Below are positions 33,110 through 45,062 of a DNA stretch of 64,000 nucleotides, piece by piece. A program made the translations under genes and the position numbers. The notes under the pieces were generated by a model. That model did not search any database. It saw only the letters and a program-made list of their open reading frames with translations, and was not told the DNA's origin. The DNA lies in the NCBI GenBank assembly GCA_029204225.1, contig CM055099.1, positions 48,658,141 to 48,722,140 on the forward strand. The letters are read 5' to 3'. Positions within the stretch are counted from its first letter, which is position 1; each line of letters starts with the position of its first letter. Origin of the DNA: Diphasiastrum complanatum. Lineage: Eukaryota; Streptophyta; Lycopodiopsida; Lycopodiales; Lycopodiaceae.

Positions 33110-34315
33110 CAGTCCACCGAAGAGATTAGAAATGGTTTGTGTGTGGTATTATTGAAAATGGATTTAATCAGAAGATTAGATCTGAAATAGATTGAAAGAG
33201 CAATATGACAGCGCAAGATTCTCAGGCATCAAAGACAGCCATCGTCTGATCAAAAATTGAGGAGTCATAGACGTCCGTCTTCTGATCAGAGTGAGCGAAC
33301 AAGTGTGATCAAACAACAATGAAGTGCATTCAAATCACAACAAGCATTCATCTACGTTATACACAGATAGAAAAGCATGATGCTGCTATATTACACTGAA
33401 GCACAACAAAATAGCAGTTACAACCAGAAATGACAGCGTAACTGGGAGGCTTAAAATCATTTGTCTCATGGACGGAGCATCATGTAGAGTGTGTCTGGAT
33501 GATCCATTTATAGAATTCATCCATGTATTAATTATAGTAAATATTTGTCACCTAATTAAGTAAGCCGTTGTGCTTGGAAGTATTTGGCTTGTGTGACAAC
33601 TATACATGGTATATATGGTCAACGAATCAGGAAATGTTGACGCGGACGAGGACGCTGCAAATCTCTCACTTTGCATTTTACGTGAAGTGGCTTTTCTCTC
33701 ACTTCGCAAATTTTGGGAAGTGCCTGGAACGTTCCTCGTTGAAAATAGACAACGTGTCAGGATTTTTCTCTCTCTTCGGGAGTTTGCAAAAAGTGAAGGT
33801 GCCCTTAAGAAGGTGACATTGTCCTTAAAAAAGTTAAACTTTTTCAAAATAGCTGAAAGGAAGAAGCTGAAGCCAAGTGTCGCATTTTTCAAAAAAGTGC
33901 GAAAAAATTCGATACTATCACATTTCGAGGAAATGCGAAAAAGCCGACACTGTTGAAAAATAGTTGAATTGCTGAACTATGCTGAAGTGTCACTTTTCGG
34001 GAAAATCCGACACTGTCGCATTTCGGAAAAAGCCGACATTGTCACATTTTGGGAAAAGCCGACACTACAAAAAACATAGTTCATTTCTGCAGACTGTTGC
34101 GACACGTAGTGTATTTCTGCAGAGTTGTTCTAAATGCTAATTCGTGAAAGTTCTTGAAGTTGGCCAAGTCTTCAATGATCTTCACATTATTGAACTTAAC
34201 ATCTGAACTTGAAATATGATAGGATTGGTTCCCCTTTGTTGGAGACCAGTCGAAAGCTCGTTTTACACGTTCTTCAAATAGTTTGGTTGTCTGAGTTGTG
34301 ATTCATGTAGGTATC
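33110..34315 (-). mobile_element. Family W LTR (minus copy 1)
   Basis: The reverse complement matches 49840-50850, including AACCAATCCTATCAT, GAAGACTTGGCC, repeated GCCGACACTGTCGC-type words and TATAAATGGATCATCC (near 33497). The minus-strand start is truncated. The far end near 33110 is approximate. Confidence 0.75.
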
Positions 34316-34399
34316 AGATGAGCAGACGTAGAATCAAAGTTGGTTTCACCTGACCCTAGATCAATGATCAATAAACATGTAGGCAGAGTCTTGAAATAG

Positions 34400-34968
34400 A
34401 AATAGTCATTCACCAAGGAGGCATTTGAATAAACACTTTTGGAAAGTGTGGGAAACTATAGAACACAAGTTTTGGAGAGATTCAATTTGAGTAGTAGATA
34501 CATTGAATATATTCACAAAAATAGTAGGGTTTTCATTATATGGAGGGAAACCAAAGTTTGAATTTAGGTTTGGACCTGTTATAAAAGGATGTAACTCATG
34601 GGAAGAGAAGACATTCTCTCTCTCTTATCTCATTCATGCTTATACATGGTTCTCTTGGGTTCTACTATCCATTGGTGCACTATACTTGTGATATCTTGCA
34701 ATTCTATGTGTAGAATGTTTATTTAATTTTTTTTTTGAAATCCACACATGTGAAATACATTAGCTTGCTATTTTTGTACGGAAAGCAACATTAGTTTATG
34801 TTTTGATTGATGTTTGATCAAGATCTATTAGAGTTTGCATCTCATTCATAGTGCAAATTTTGTTTTTTCTACATTGGCAAGATTGGTGATTTGCTTGTCT
34901 TTCTAACCAAAGATCAAAGGGATGCTTTAGATTTGAATGATCTAAAATTTTTCACATGGTATCAGAGC
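34400..34968 (+). mobile_element. Family X LTR (plus copy) and primer-binding site
   Basis: The LTR ends ...TTTTTCACA at 34956, followed by TGGTATCAGAGC (34957-34968). It is an inverted copy of 32346-32880; the left end is approximate. Confidence 0.8.
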
Positions 34969-36130
34969 TTGTGTTTTAGGTTATGAAGGAAGAAATCACA
35001 CCTATCAATGATTTCGAGTAGATATCAATGCTAGAGCATGCTAGATTGGATTCGACACCAAAATCGAGTTTCTTGCATATGTAGATTGGATATTTTGTAG
35101 ATCAGAACTCAAAATAGGTTTATAATCTTGATCAATTCCAATTTCACACATTACTTGTTGGATTTGGCCGATTTTTAGAGCATTGGAAAAGACTAAGTGG
35201 TGGCTACAAGATTTCATATCAAGTTTTAGGCAATTGCATGTAGAAATTCAAATAATCATTTTTTTGTGATTTTGTCAAAACCCTAATTTTGATTGGATCT
35301 CTAGATTGTGAGATTACTGAACTTTATTTGAACTTTTGGATGCACATGCTATGTCAATATAACTCTTGATGACAGGACCAAGGAAGATCCATCTTCAAGG
35401 AAAGGTATATTTGTTGGATATAGTGAGGTGGGTAAAGCCTACAAGGTTTACATTCCTTCTACTAATAAGGTGATTGTTGGTAGAGATGTCATTTTTTATG
35501 AGGGGAACATTCAAAAAGTATCTTCAAGCATTATTGATGGTGACGTGGATGGATCTAACATTTTTGATGTTGATGTAAAGGATCCTACTTTAGATGGTGA
35601 TGATGATGGACCTTCATCAAGTCAAAAGCCAAGGAAAACATCAAGGGAAAGACAAATGCCTTCAAGTCTCACATATGATGAGAAAGGTAGCAAGTGGAAG
35701 TGACTCATTTTGTATTTCTCACATATTTTGATGAATCTTCTTATGTAGATGATGTTATGCAAGTAGATGGATGTTTTCATGATTTTCCAGAAACTAATGG
35801 ATTTGGAAAAGAGGTCTTAGTCAATGGCTTTGATGGTCAAGTGAAAGATCAAGAGGTTGATCTCAAAGGGCTTCAACAACACAAAAGGGAAAGTGGCAAT
35901 TTGGAGCTAGTCAAGAGCATCAAAGGAGAGTCAATTGGCAAAGATGTTATGGATCTATTTTTGCAGGTTATTGAAGACTCAAGTAAGGTGAAAGAGCAGC
36001 AAGGAAGTTTTTTTCAAGTTTACTTTACTTTTTCTTTCTCATATTTGAGCAATTTCATGCGGATGTGTGCAAATTGTCAAGATATGGTAAAACTAGCTAC
36101 ATTGGTGAGCATCATTTTGATGTTGGAGTT
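34969..36130 (+). pseudogene. Family X leader joined to integrase C-terminus, internal deletion
   Basis: About 390 bp of leader follow the primer site. From about 35358 the reading is DDRTKEDPSSRKGIFVGYSE, KAYKVYIPSTNKVIVGRDVI and an acidic linker to 35703. This is the integrase C-terminal and pre-RT region seen in the minus family X copy (47829-48120). Gag, protease and most of integrase are gone. A further ORF (35694-36137) is not recognised. Confidence 0.65.
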
Positions 36131-36875
36131 GTACTAGCATCTTGGCTGATTTTGTAGAACAGCTCAACAGATAAATCTCGAACAAAGTGCATAGTTCAAT
36201 TGACAAAGGCTGAGAAACAAACTCGAAACTCAAAAGTTTCACGAAACAATATCTTGTTGAAACTCAAAAGATTCGCGAACAATAAATTGTCGTGAAATAT
36301 TTTGATTCTTGTTCAAACTTGAAACTCAAAAGTATCGCGAAACTGTCACAAAACATTTTTATTCATGTTCTTACTCGAAACTCGAACTCAAAACTGTCAC
36401 GAACAGACAAGTTATTGCGAACAATACGCGAACCTGTACAATTCGAGTCTGGAAACAGAACGTTTGTTGAATATCAATGGTCTTAACGGTTAGATCTATT
36501 GTTACAAAAGTAAAAGGCCAAAAGACCTATCTTATAACAATATAAATACATGTGCACTACTCGTTGTAAACACAACAGAGAACAAACAAGGCAGTAAGAG
36601 ATGTATACAAATGACTCAGAATCGGAATTATAAAAATTTGAATGATCAAAGTTTCTCAACAGATGATTTTTTTCAGTTTTTCTAATTGTCTAAAATTGTC
36701 TATCATACTCACGCAATATATCTCTTAAATTCACATGCTTTATTCAATCAAGATAAAAATTGCTCTATTAGTAAATAGACCAGAATCAGATTCGATTAAA
36801 AACACTGATATTAGTTTGATTTATTCAAACTTTCATCGTGTTCTCTGAGGAAGAATTCTTAGTATTTTTCCTACA
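36131..36875 (+). mobile_element. Family Y 5' LTR, left end approximate
   Basis: The LTR ends ...TTTTTCCTACA before the primer site at 36877. TATAAATACATG near 36540 is the likely TATA box. Upstream of it four or so copies of GAAACTCAAAAG(T)-TCGCGAA occur at about 36215-36410. Confidence 0.6.
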
Positions 36876-36876
36876 G

Positions 36877-36888
36877 TGGTATCAGAGC
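36877..36888 (+). other. Family Y primer-binding site
   Basis: TGGTATCAGAGC one base after the LTR end; initiator-Met tRNA type. Confidence 0.85.
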
Positions 36889-36945
36889 AACCTCCTTCAC
36901 ATATCCATCAGCAGCCGTATCTGGAGCTTATTTAGAAGATTAGAA

Positions 36946-37954
36946 GATGTCTTCAATCAACAGCATTCAGTCTAAGATCAGTACGATCTTGGATACATAA
37001 AGTTCAAATTATTTAATCTTGAAATTAAAGATGAAGGTCTTTGGCAATGGATAGAACCAATAGAAGAGAAGCCAATTATTCTTGGCAAAGAACTTCGGGA
37101 ATGGAGTTTGAAAAATGACAAAGCTATAGCAATTATTGCATCCTCTGTGAATGACAACATAATGCTAGATCTTTCATCAACTTCGAACGCGAAAGAATTG
37201 TGGAAATAATTACAAACCAAGAATGAGACTCGATCTCATAATCAAATCATGTTCTTGGAAGACCAATTGACTTACCTACAATGGGATGGCAAAGATCTGA
37301 CCACTTTCGTACAAAAGATAAAGCATCTGTTTATTTCTTTGCAGAATTTTGGCATGAAAAATACAATATCAAAGGAAAAATAGCCTAGCTATTTTTTTTG
37401 AGCCCTACCCATGTCATTCCACACAACTCGAACTGGCAAAAGATTCGACTATGGCACTTCAAAAGGCAATAAATGGAATGAAAGAGGAAGTAGAAGCTTG
37501 AGAACACTATGATGATAATGGTGATTCCGAAAATGCTCTATTTACTTAGAAGAATAAATCTTCGAAGAAGTCTAAGTCTAAGAGGGAGTCGTCTAAGAAG
37601 AATGGAAATCGCTCAGACAAATCCAAGACAAATAATCGACAATCAAGAAAACAACAGAAAGATTGCGGTGATAGGAAGATTTGCAACAGATGCAAAAGAT
37701 CGGATCATACAGAAGACAAATGTTGGTTGAATTCAAAGACTAACTGTATTCATTGTCATAAACGAGGTCATGCAGCAGTAGACTATTATCAAAATCCCAA
37801 GAACAAAAAGGAGCAGAATCGAAGCGAACCTTCATATTCAAATTTTGTCGAAGACAAAGCAGAATGTTCCAAAGCAGCAGAAGATAGGATGACAAGAAAC
37901 TCAGCAGCATATGTTTGTGTTGATCTATGTTGTTCATCAAATTCAAAAATTTGA
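36946..37954 (+). pseudogene. Family Y copia gag
   Basis: Starts MSSINSIQSKI near 36946, then runs FNLEIKDEGLWQWIEPIEEK in a shifted frame, MFLEDQLTYLQWDGKDLTTF near 37249-37308, and two zinc knuckles: CNRCKRSDHTEDKC (complete) and CIHCHKRGHAAVDY, where the last Cys is Tyr. Stops at about 37381 and 37500 plus frame changes make it non-functional. The protease follows directly. Confidence 0.75.
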
Positions 37955-39435
37955 GAAGTAGTACTTGATTCGAGAACCACCTCACATTTTGTTTTCTCAA
38001 AACAAATTTTGTCTGAGTATAAGATGACGAATTATTCGAGATTCATTATACTTGGAGCCGGTTATAAGCATGTAGTTGATGGATTTGGTCTACTGTGGTT
38101 AGACACGAATTAGGGTGACAAAAAACTAGAGGAAATTCTCTATGTTCCTACTCTTGATAAAGATCTTCTATCTGTAGCGAAGATAGTCGACACAGGAATG
38201 TCAGTCACCTTCACAAGGGACTCTTTTAAATTGTTCGATGAAGATTCTAATAACCTAGTTGCTAAAGGTAATAGAGAAGGTAATTTGTATCACTTGAGCA
38301 TTTGAACTCAAATCGAACAAGCAAATCAAACTCAAGAATTGACAGATATTCTGTGGCACAAGAGGTTATGTCACATGAACATGGAAGCCTTGTACCAAGA
38401 CAACAAGAGTCAGAGAACCGAAGGAGTCAAAATCAAGAGTCGAGATATTCGAACTACCTACGAATCCTATCTTAAAGGCAAAATGACTCGAACACCTTTC
38501 AGTAAAGATGTTTATAAAACAACCAAGGTACTGGAAATTGTGCATTTAGATATTTGTGGACCATTTGGAGTATTGTCTTTAGGTGATGCAAAATACTTCA
38601 TAACGTTTATTGATGACTTCAACAAGTTCGCTGTAGTATAATTTATTCGTACAAAATTAGAAGCTTTCGAGAAATTCGCTGGGTATACGAATTGGGCTGA
38701 GAAGCAGACAGGCAACAAGTTAAAGCAAGTTCGCACAGATCATGGAGATGAGTACATTTTCAACGAATTCGAAACTTTCTGCACTGATCGAGGTATTATG
38801 CATACAAAGACCGCATCATACACACCTCAGCACAATGGAATTGCTGAACGAAGAAATCATACACTAATGGAAGCTGCCAGGTGTATGATGGCTCATGTGA
38901 AAGCACCAAAACAGTTGTGGGTGGAAGTAGTGGCTATGTCAAACTATTTTCAGAATCGAATTCTGAAATCTCAAATACCGGATAAAACTCCTCACGAAAT
39001 ATGGTGGAAGTCGAAGCCAAATCTGGCTCATGTTCGGACATTCGGATGTGCAGTTTATATGCACGTATCAGACAAATTGAGAAAGACACTCGATGAAAAG
39101 ACAGAACAAGATTTTCTGGTAGGATTCGAGTTACATCCATCATATTATCGAGTCTACATACCCAAAACTGGCAAAATATAAGTAGTTCGAGATGTCAAAT
39201 TCGATGAGTCAAAGTACATAGCAGACAGTGACTTAGTCGACTATGAAATTCTCAAGACTTATTATGAGTTACCAATGACAAAAGTAAAGCAAGCAGATGA
39301 TGAACGAGAATTACCAGATTCAGAGGGAGTTCAAGATCGAGTACTTGAAAGACTCGAATCACCAGTTCAAATTCAAGTAGACCAGGTCAAACCCGAAAAT
39401 GCAGAATTGAATTCGAGACCTATACAGACTATGAG
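37955..39435 (+). pseudogene. Family Y copia protease and integrase
   Basis: Protease: VVLDSRTTSHFVFSK (the LDSGAT box altered to LDSRTT) and LYVPTLDKDLLSVAKI. GAG-pre-integrase follows (LWHKRLCHMNMEAL), then the integrase core. All three catalytic acidic residues are visible: Asp in HLDICGP, Asp in VRTDHGDEYI and Glu in HNGIAERRN. The C-terminal part continues to FGCAVYMHVSDKLRKTL and VYIPKTGKI. Stops lie near 38115, 38305, 38641 and 39181. It ends at 39435, where the RT core should begin, in an internal deletion. Confidence 0.8.
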
Positions 39436-39484
39436 GTGGTAAATTGTATCTTAACCATCAAAAGTACACTTGAAAAACCACTTA

Positions 39485-40307
39485 AGACTTCAACATGCTC
39501 GAATGCAAAGGTGTGCATACTCCCATGATACTTGAAACGATACTGAGCAAAGCATATTGTCCGCAGACTCTTGAAGAAGAGAAACAAATGGCCAATACAC
39601 CCTATTCAAGGCTGATTGGATCATTGTTATATCTTGCAGACAACACCAGACCTGATGTAGCATTTTCAGTATACAGGCTGAGCCAATTTAATCAGAGCCC
39701 AGGATTGTTGCATTGGAAGTTAGCAAAAAGAGCTGTATAATATCTCCAAGAAACGAAAGACTATGGACTATGTTATTTGAAAGAAGTTAGATTTCGAATC
39801 GAATCTTACAGTGACGCAACTTGGGCATCTATGAAAGATGATAGCAAAAGTGTTTCAGGAGGTTGTACTCTAGCATCTTGCGCAGCCATACTTTGGATAA
39901 GCAAGAAGCAAACAGCAGTAGCTCAATCTTCATGTGAGGCCGAATATCTAGCAGCAACTAAGATGACAAACAAACTGATAGGGATCAAACAAATGTTAGA
40001 AGGATTTGATGGAACTATTTCTGAAACTTATGTCTTACTAATGGATAACACTTCAGCAATCTATCTTAAAAAAGATCATGTGTTTCATTCGAAAACGAAG
40101 CATATAGCTATCAAGTATCACGTTATTCAGGACTTAGTCGAAAAGAAGATAGTGAAGATAGTCTTCATACCTACAAAGGAAATGACAGCTAATATCTTTA
40201 CAAAGCCACTCAAAAAGTTTTGTTCGAGAAGCAGTGAAGAAAATTGGGTTAATTCAACAGCCCAGTTTGAGAGGGATCTATATGTACAGTGTTTCTTTGT
40301 AATCTAA
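39485..40307 (+). pseudogene. Family Y copia RT C-terminus and RNase H
   Basis: Begins MLECKGVHTPM (the end of copia RT), then PYSRLIGSLLYLADNTRPDV and RNase H: SDATWASMKDDSKSVSGG, QSSCEAEYLAATKM, DNTSAIYLKKDHVFHSKTKH and TANIFTKPLKKF. One stop lies at 39738. The RT core with its catalytic Y-V-D-D is missing between 39435 and 39485. The RNase H acidic residues are kept. A purine-rich AGTTTGAGAGGGAT follows. Confidence 0.8.
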
Positions 40308-40575
40308 TAACTTTTGTTGTGCCATCTAACCTCCCAAATAATCCTCTACATTCATAAGTTCAAATCATAGTGTCCCCTGGTACTGCTGTTATGGTACCCG
40401 ATCACATTGATTACTTTTATTGCCTCTTGGCACTGCTCGGCATGGTCAATTTTATTCTTTATCTAATCTGTGAGGAGTGGCTATGGTGATTGTGTGATGT
40501 GATCTGCATACTGCACTAGATTCTATTAGAATTTCAACTAGTATTTCTAGAGGTTCAGGTCTAAAGATATTCATA
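40265..40575 (+). mobile_element. Family Z LTR (plus) with decayed primer site
   Basis: ATATGTACAGTGTTTCTTTG and GTGAGGAGTGGCTATGGTGA align with the reverse complement of 42151-42300. About 130 bp in the middle (near 40335-40465) are absent from the other copy. The primer site after TTTCAAC is degenerate. It does not resemble the family Y 5' LTR, although it lies where the family Y 3' LTR is expected. Confidence 0.65.
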
Positions 40576-40589
40576 TCTTTGATATCTTT

Positions 40590-40655
40590 GATGTTCAAGA
40601 GAAAGGTAAGCAAGTGGAAGTGACACACTTTGCTTTACTCACATATTTCCAGGAT
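40590..40655 (+). mobile_element. Family X internal fragment
   Basis: GAAAGGTAAGCAAGTGGAAG followed by TGACACACTTTG matches 35683-35715 (GAAAGGTAGCAAGTGGAAGT). Confidence 0.55.
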
Positions 40656-40721
40656 ATAGATGGGATTCCATGTACAGACTTGAGACTAGATCAGCTAGCG
40701 GTCGTGGATCCTGGGGTGTTT

Positions 40722-40915
40722 CCTAAAATTGGCCTACCACCTGTCAAACTAAGGTCGGGTCCAAAATGGCCAAATTCGACTGACAAACTTGGGACATGCC
40801 CCCAAGTATAGCAAGTACTGTAAATAACTCTGTACATGCTAATTTTTCCTACGTGTGGCTACTCGGCTAACACAAGTAGCCGTCTACATAGGATCAGTGC
40901 CCGATCAACGTGTTT
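40722..40915 (+). repeat. 190-bp direct repeat (copy 1)
   Basis: Matches 42323-42515 from CCTAAAATTGGCCTACCACC to GATCAGTGCCCGATCAA with few differences. Confidence 0.9.
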
Positions 40916-42150
40916 CTCCTTGCTCTGTGATGTTGTTCTGACCGCTAGCTCTGAGCAGCCAGTTTCAGGGGTCATTTTGACCCAAGGATGGCCAAAAAAG
41001 ATGCCTCGTAGCTATAGTTAGCCCCAAAACCATTATGCCTTGCAAAAATAAACTGGAACTTCATTAAGAAGTTTCTTAATGACTACCCTTTGGGTCCCTT
41101 AGGCCCTTTATTTTGAAGATTTTTAATGAAGGGAAGGCCACTTTTACCCTTCACCCTTTCAAAGGCCCTTTCAACACAAATGTTCACCATTGGTTTCAGT
41201 CTGAGGGCTGATGTAGTTCCTTGAGCTTCCAATCCTGCCCGTCGATCATGATGGACCTTGATCCAATGGCCACACTCCATCTTGCATGCCAACTTACCTT
41301 CCTCCAAGCGCTAACACCTTTGAAGCACTAGCAAGCCATTTGTGTTGGCCGCACGACCTGATCAGCGAGTTTCCATGGCCCCTTCTCCACTCTTCTTCAT
41401 GCTGATTTCCAACGATGGCCGCCCTGCTGATCACCCATCTCCTCCAACGCTCCACGGCCGCCCACGGCTTCTTGTAGGCTGATTCTCCTTACTAGTCCGC
41501 CCCTCTGTGAACTTTTACAAGTCCTAAAAACATCTCCCACAGTGAGAGAACTTTGATTTTCCACCTGTAAACCCTAGCTGAGCAAGGAAAGAGACTTCAT
41601 GGGCATTTTTCCACATTTTTCAGTGGTTCTTCTTGTAGCTTCCTACACCACTGAGGTTGCCCTACCTCCAGTAATCTGATCCAATTTACAGTTCTCCAAT
41701 TGATGCGGTATTGATTGCAAACAAGTTGATTTTTCCAAAAAATCTGTCAACACTCCACAAAACTGGAAATTTTCCAAATTTCCTCCGTTTTCAACCAAAT
41801 TGCTTTCTGTAAATTGTTATGGCTCTCTATCACTGCTCTTTGCATCGCCATGCAAGTCCCATTGCGCCAAACGGCTGTCCACATAGTGAATAACGTAGCC
41901 AACACCGACGATTTCTTCGAGACCACCGAACTGCAAGATTCTCTGTGAATTCTCCCCGGAATCCACCTACGACGATCGTTTTGATCTTTCTCGAAGCTCC
42001 GATCAAAGAAACTTTGTTGTCTCCTGCCATCTGGATTGCCTATACGCTGTATAAAGTCCTCTCCCCTGAGACGCTCTGAGTGCTATTTCTCCTGGTGATA
42101 GACATTATCCCATAGCTTCACTGGATCATGCATACCTGCAAGACCTTGAC
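40916..42150 (-). mobile_element. Family Z leader and gag start (minus)
   Basis: Reading leftward from the primer site at 42151-42162, a leader is followed by a possible gag start MAGDNKVSLIGASRKIKTIV (42030-41830). No further domain is recognised; the remainder is unassigned. Confidence 0.4.
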
Positions 42151-42300
42151 GCTCTGATACCAAGTTGAAATTTCGATAGAATCTAGTGTAGTATGCAGAT
42201 CACATCACACAGTCACCATAGCCACTCCTCACAAGCTCTCAAAGATGGCACAGCAAAAGTTATTAGATTACAAAGAAACATTGTACATATAGAGTATTCA
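42151..42300 (-). mobile_element. Family Z LTR end and primer-binding site (minus)
   Basis: The minus strand reads LTR ...GAAATTTCAACT then TGGTATCAGAGC (plus 42151-42162). The LTR part is the inverted partner of 40265-40549. Confidence 0.7.
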
Positions 42301-42322
42301 CAAACTGCATGAAAAGGAAGGT

Positions 42323-42515
42323 GTCCTAAAATTGGCCTACCACCTGTCAAACTAAGGTCAGGCCCAATATGGCCAAATTCGACCGACAAACTTGGTACAT
42401 GCCCCCAAGTATAGCAAGTACTGTAAATAACTCTGTACAGGCTAATTTTTCCTACGTGTGGCTACTCGGCTAACCCGAGTAGTCGTCTACGGGATCAGTG
42501 CCCGATCAATATATC
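42323..42515 (+). repeat. 190-bp direct repeat (copy 2)
   Basis: Second copy of 40722-40915, immediately right of the family Z minus LTR. Confidence 0.9.
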
Positions 42516-42562
42516 CTAACGAGTCACGTCCCGATCACAACCATATACAGTAAACCAAATAG

Positions 42563-44834
42563 ATTCTTAGGTTTGTGAGCTAGATCTTTTGTATATCCTT
42601 CTAGATTGTTGAAGATGTTCAAATCTAGTCTCTTGAGAGTCACAAATTACATTTGTAGAATCATATCACAGTTTTTTATTCACATAGCATCAATAGGTGG
42701 CATCCTATTGAAGGAAAGAAAGGATCCTAAGTGCAACCTCTGTGGCAAGGAAGGATATTTTTCCTCAAGATGCTACAAAAAGAAGACCAATCCATCCAAG
42801 AAGAACCAGAGCAAGGGGGGGCGAGGAGAAGGATGGAGCTTCAAGTTTGAAATGCAAATACAAGAAGGACAAGTCCAAGGAAAGGTGTTTCCTTTGTAGA
42901 AAGGTGAATGAGGCTTGGAGTCTCACAAGGACTTGCAAGATTTGTCTTCAAGAGTCCATCACAACACATGTCAAATATTTTGAAATTTTTCATTTGGAAG
43001 TGCATTGTTTGGTTCAAGATGCAAAGATAGATGTCACTTTCATGAAAGTAACTTGGATTTATTTTATGTCCTTGGAAAGTATTTTTCTTGGAACTTTAGA
43101 TAAGTTCAAACTTATTGTTATGATCCAAGAGAAATCAATCAAGAATAAGGAGTAGCAATCACAAAATGAAAATAGTTTCATTTATGCTATCATGTCAACT
43201 TATGAAGAACCATTTTGCTTTGAAGAGATTTTTGTATCTCAAAGGTGGATTAAGGCAATACTAGTTGAGTGTGATGCCTTAAAAGATAGCAAAATATGTT
43301 TTCCTTGTAAGCTTACATTAGTTACGAAGTCAAGGAAATGGAAATATCTTCATAATGTAGGATCTTTTGGTTTCAATAAGATCATGAATGATGTTTCATT
43401 CATAAAGATATAAATTGTAAGTTTTCAATCTTAAAGGCAAGTTGTAAACTTCTTATGAGAATAAGTGAAGCATCCAAAGCGGATACTTATATCCATAAGC
43501 AAGTAGTTAGCATAAGAAATCTTGATAATCATAGGAAGTGCATACTGAATGGTCATACTTGTTGTGATCATTATGAGACATGGAGGTCTCATATTTCCAT
43601 CAAAAAGGAGTACCATGAAGAGGATCTTAATGAGTCATCTCAAGGTTCAAATGTGCCAAGGATTGAGGAGGAGAATCCTTCTCAAGGTTCAAGTGTGCCA
43701 AGGATTGAGGAGGAGAGACCTTCTCAGATTGTGATTCCAAAAAGAAACTCAAGAAATATGGTTGAGTCCATGTGGCTCACATTTCAAGGGAAAGAGGAGC
43801 ATATCTCATGTGGTACACATCACATACTTACTTCTCTTATGTCATTTGATAAATCAATTTGCTTTAGTGAGATCATTGCATCTCAAAATTGGAGTAAAGC
43901 CATACTAGTTGAGTATGAAGTCTCTCTTGAGAACATAGATGATTTTCTTAAAAGGATGAAATTGAGTTTAAATCAATTAGAAAGCAAATGGTTATTTCAT
44001 CAAATGTATGCTCTTAAGTCATGTAAGAGCAAAAGTGATTTGTTCACTCATAGTTTGAAAATTTGTATTAAGGCAAATTGTAAACTCTTATAAAAGACAC
44101 TTATCTAAAGACACTTATCTCCATAATAAAGTATTTAGCCTCATTGGATCTGAGATTAGCATGGTAAACAAGCATGAAGATATGATGCAAACACTTTGTT
44201 ATTATAGCATGCATAGTCTTGCCAATTTGGATGAGTCTAATTCTCTAGATTGTGGTAACATGATGTCAAATCTTTGTGATCCTAATAAATCAAAAAGAAA
44301 TCTTTATTTTCTCATGAAGGAGCATGCACATGAAGAAGGAGCAAGCCTCAAGGTCAAGCATCTACATGAAAATTGGAAGGAATCAATTTTGGAGGTGCTA
44401 GGATGGTGCAAAGCTCTCAAGCTCATCAAAGATGTCAAAGAAGCAGTATCATGGATATGGTGATTTTAGATCAACATCAAGCTCATTGGCTGATCTTCAC
44501 ACTTTATGAACCAGCAAAGAGCAATTCAGCCCATGGAGTCAAGTTCAAGATCATCATGTTCTCCATCAAGCTAGATTTTTGAGGAGGAGTGTGAACGATG
44601 CAAAAATAAGCTTGGTAGAGGCCAAAAATCTTGTATATAGATAAACACACATGTGTGGAGCCTGTTCCCACGTGTGAAACTAGTGTACTTGTCATGTACC
44701 ATAATCATATATGTTCTACATATGATTTAATTCAAGTTCTAGTGGCTAAAATGGCCAAAAACTAGTTTTCTAGACATATGACACATGGCATCAATCTATT
44801 GATTGCATGAGCCACATCCTTTGGTTAGGTGTCA
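42563..44834 (+). mobile_element. Family A copy B (internal region plus LTR start)
   Basis: Closely similar to 28001-30380. It carries the same ORF order: a gag-like ORF at 42606-42899 and 42742-43155 in shifted frames, a pol-like relic at 43192-44093, and ORF 3 at 44161-44463. The knuckle is CNLCGKEGYFSSRC, again with Tyr for His. The LTR starts at 44590 (TGTGAACGATGC after GAGGAGGAG) and is cut at 44834 by family 1 LTR sequence. The 5' end begins abruptly at 42563. Confidence 0.85.
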
Positions 44835-45062
44835 TACCCCATTAAACCAATTTTGGTGGGAGTCCCAACTTTATTCACTAAATTGACATTTAGGCCCTAC
44901 GACATTAAAAGTCCCGCAAAAAGGCCTAAAGTCCTTTTATTAACTTGGAACTAATCAAATAACTATGTGATCATCATGTTGGACTTACACACGCAGGGTG
45001 CCAAATCCCTCTCACTTATTAACTAGGGCTAGGATTGCCTCGATATCCGCAATCCCTCCAAC
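44835..45062 (-). mobile_element. Family 1 LTR (minus copy), interrupting family A LTR
   Basis: The reverse complement starts TGTTGGAGGG and follows 2740-2965 through GAGAGGGATTTGGCACCCT and GGACTTTTAATGTCG-like text. It ends where family A LTR sequence begins (GGTGTCATA|CCCC). Only the first 228 bp of the LTR are present. Confidence 0.8.

Noticed and set aside
36877-40560. Calling family Y a complete element with matching LTRs
   Set aside because: The sequence after its RNase H does not resemble its 5' LTR; it matches the family Z LTR at 42.2 kb instead.
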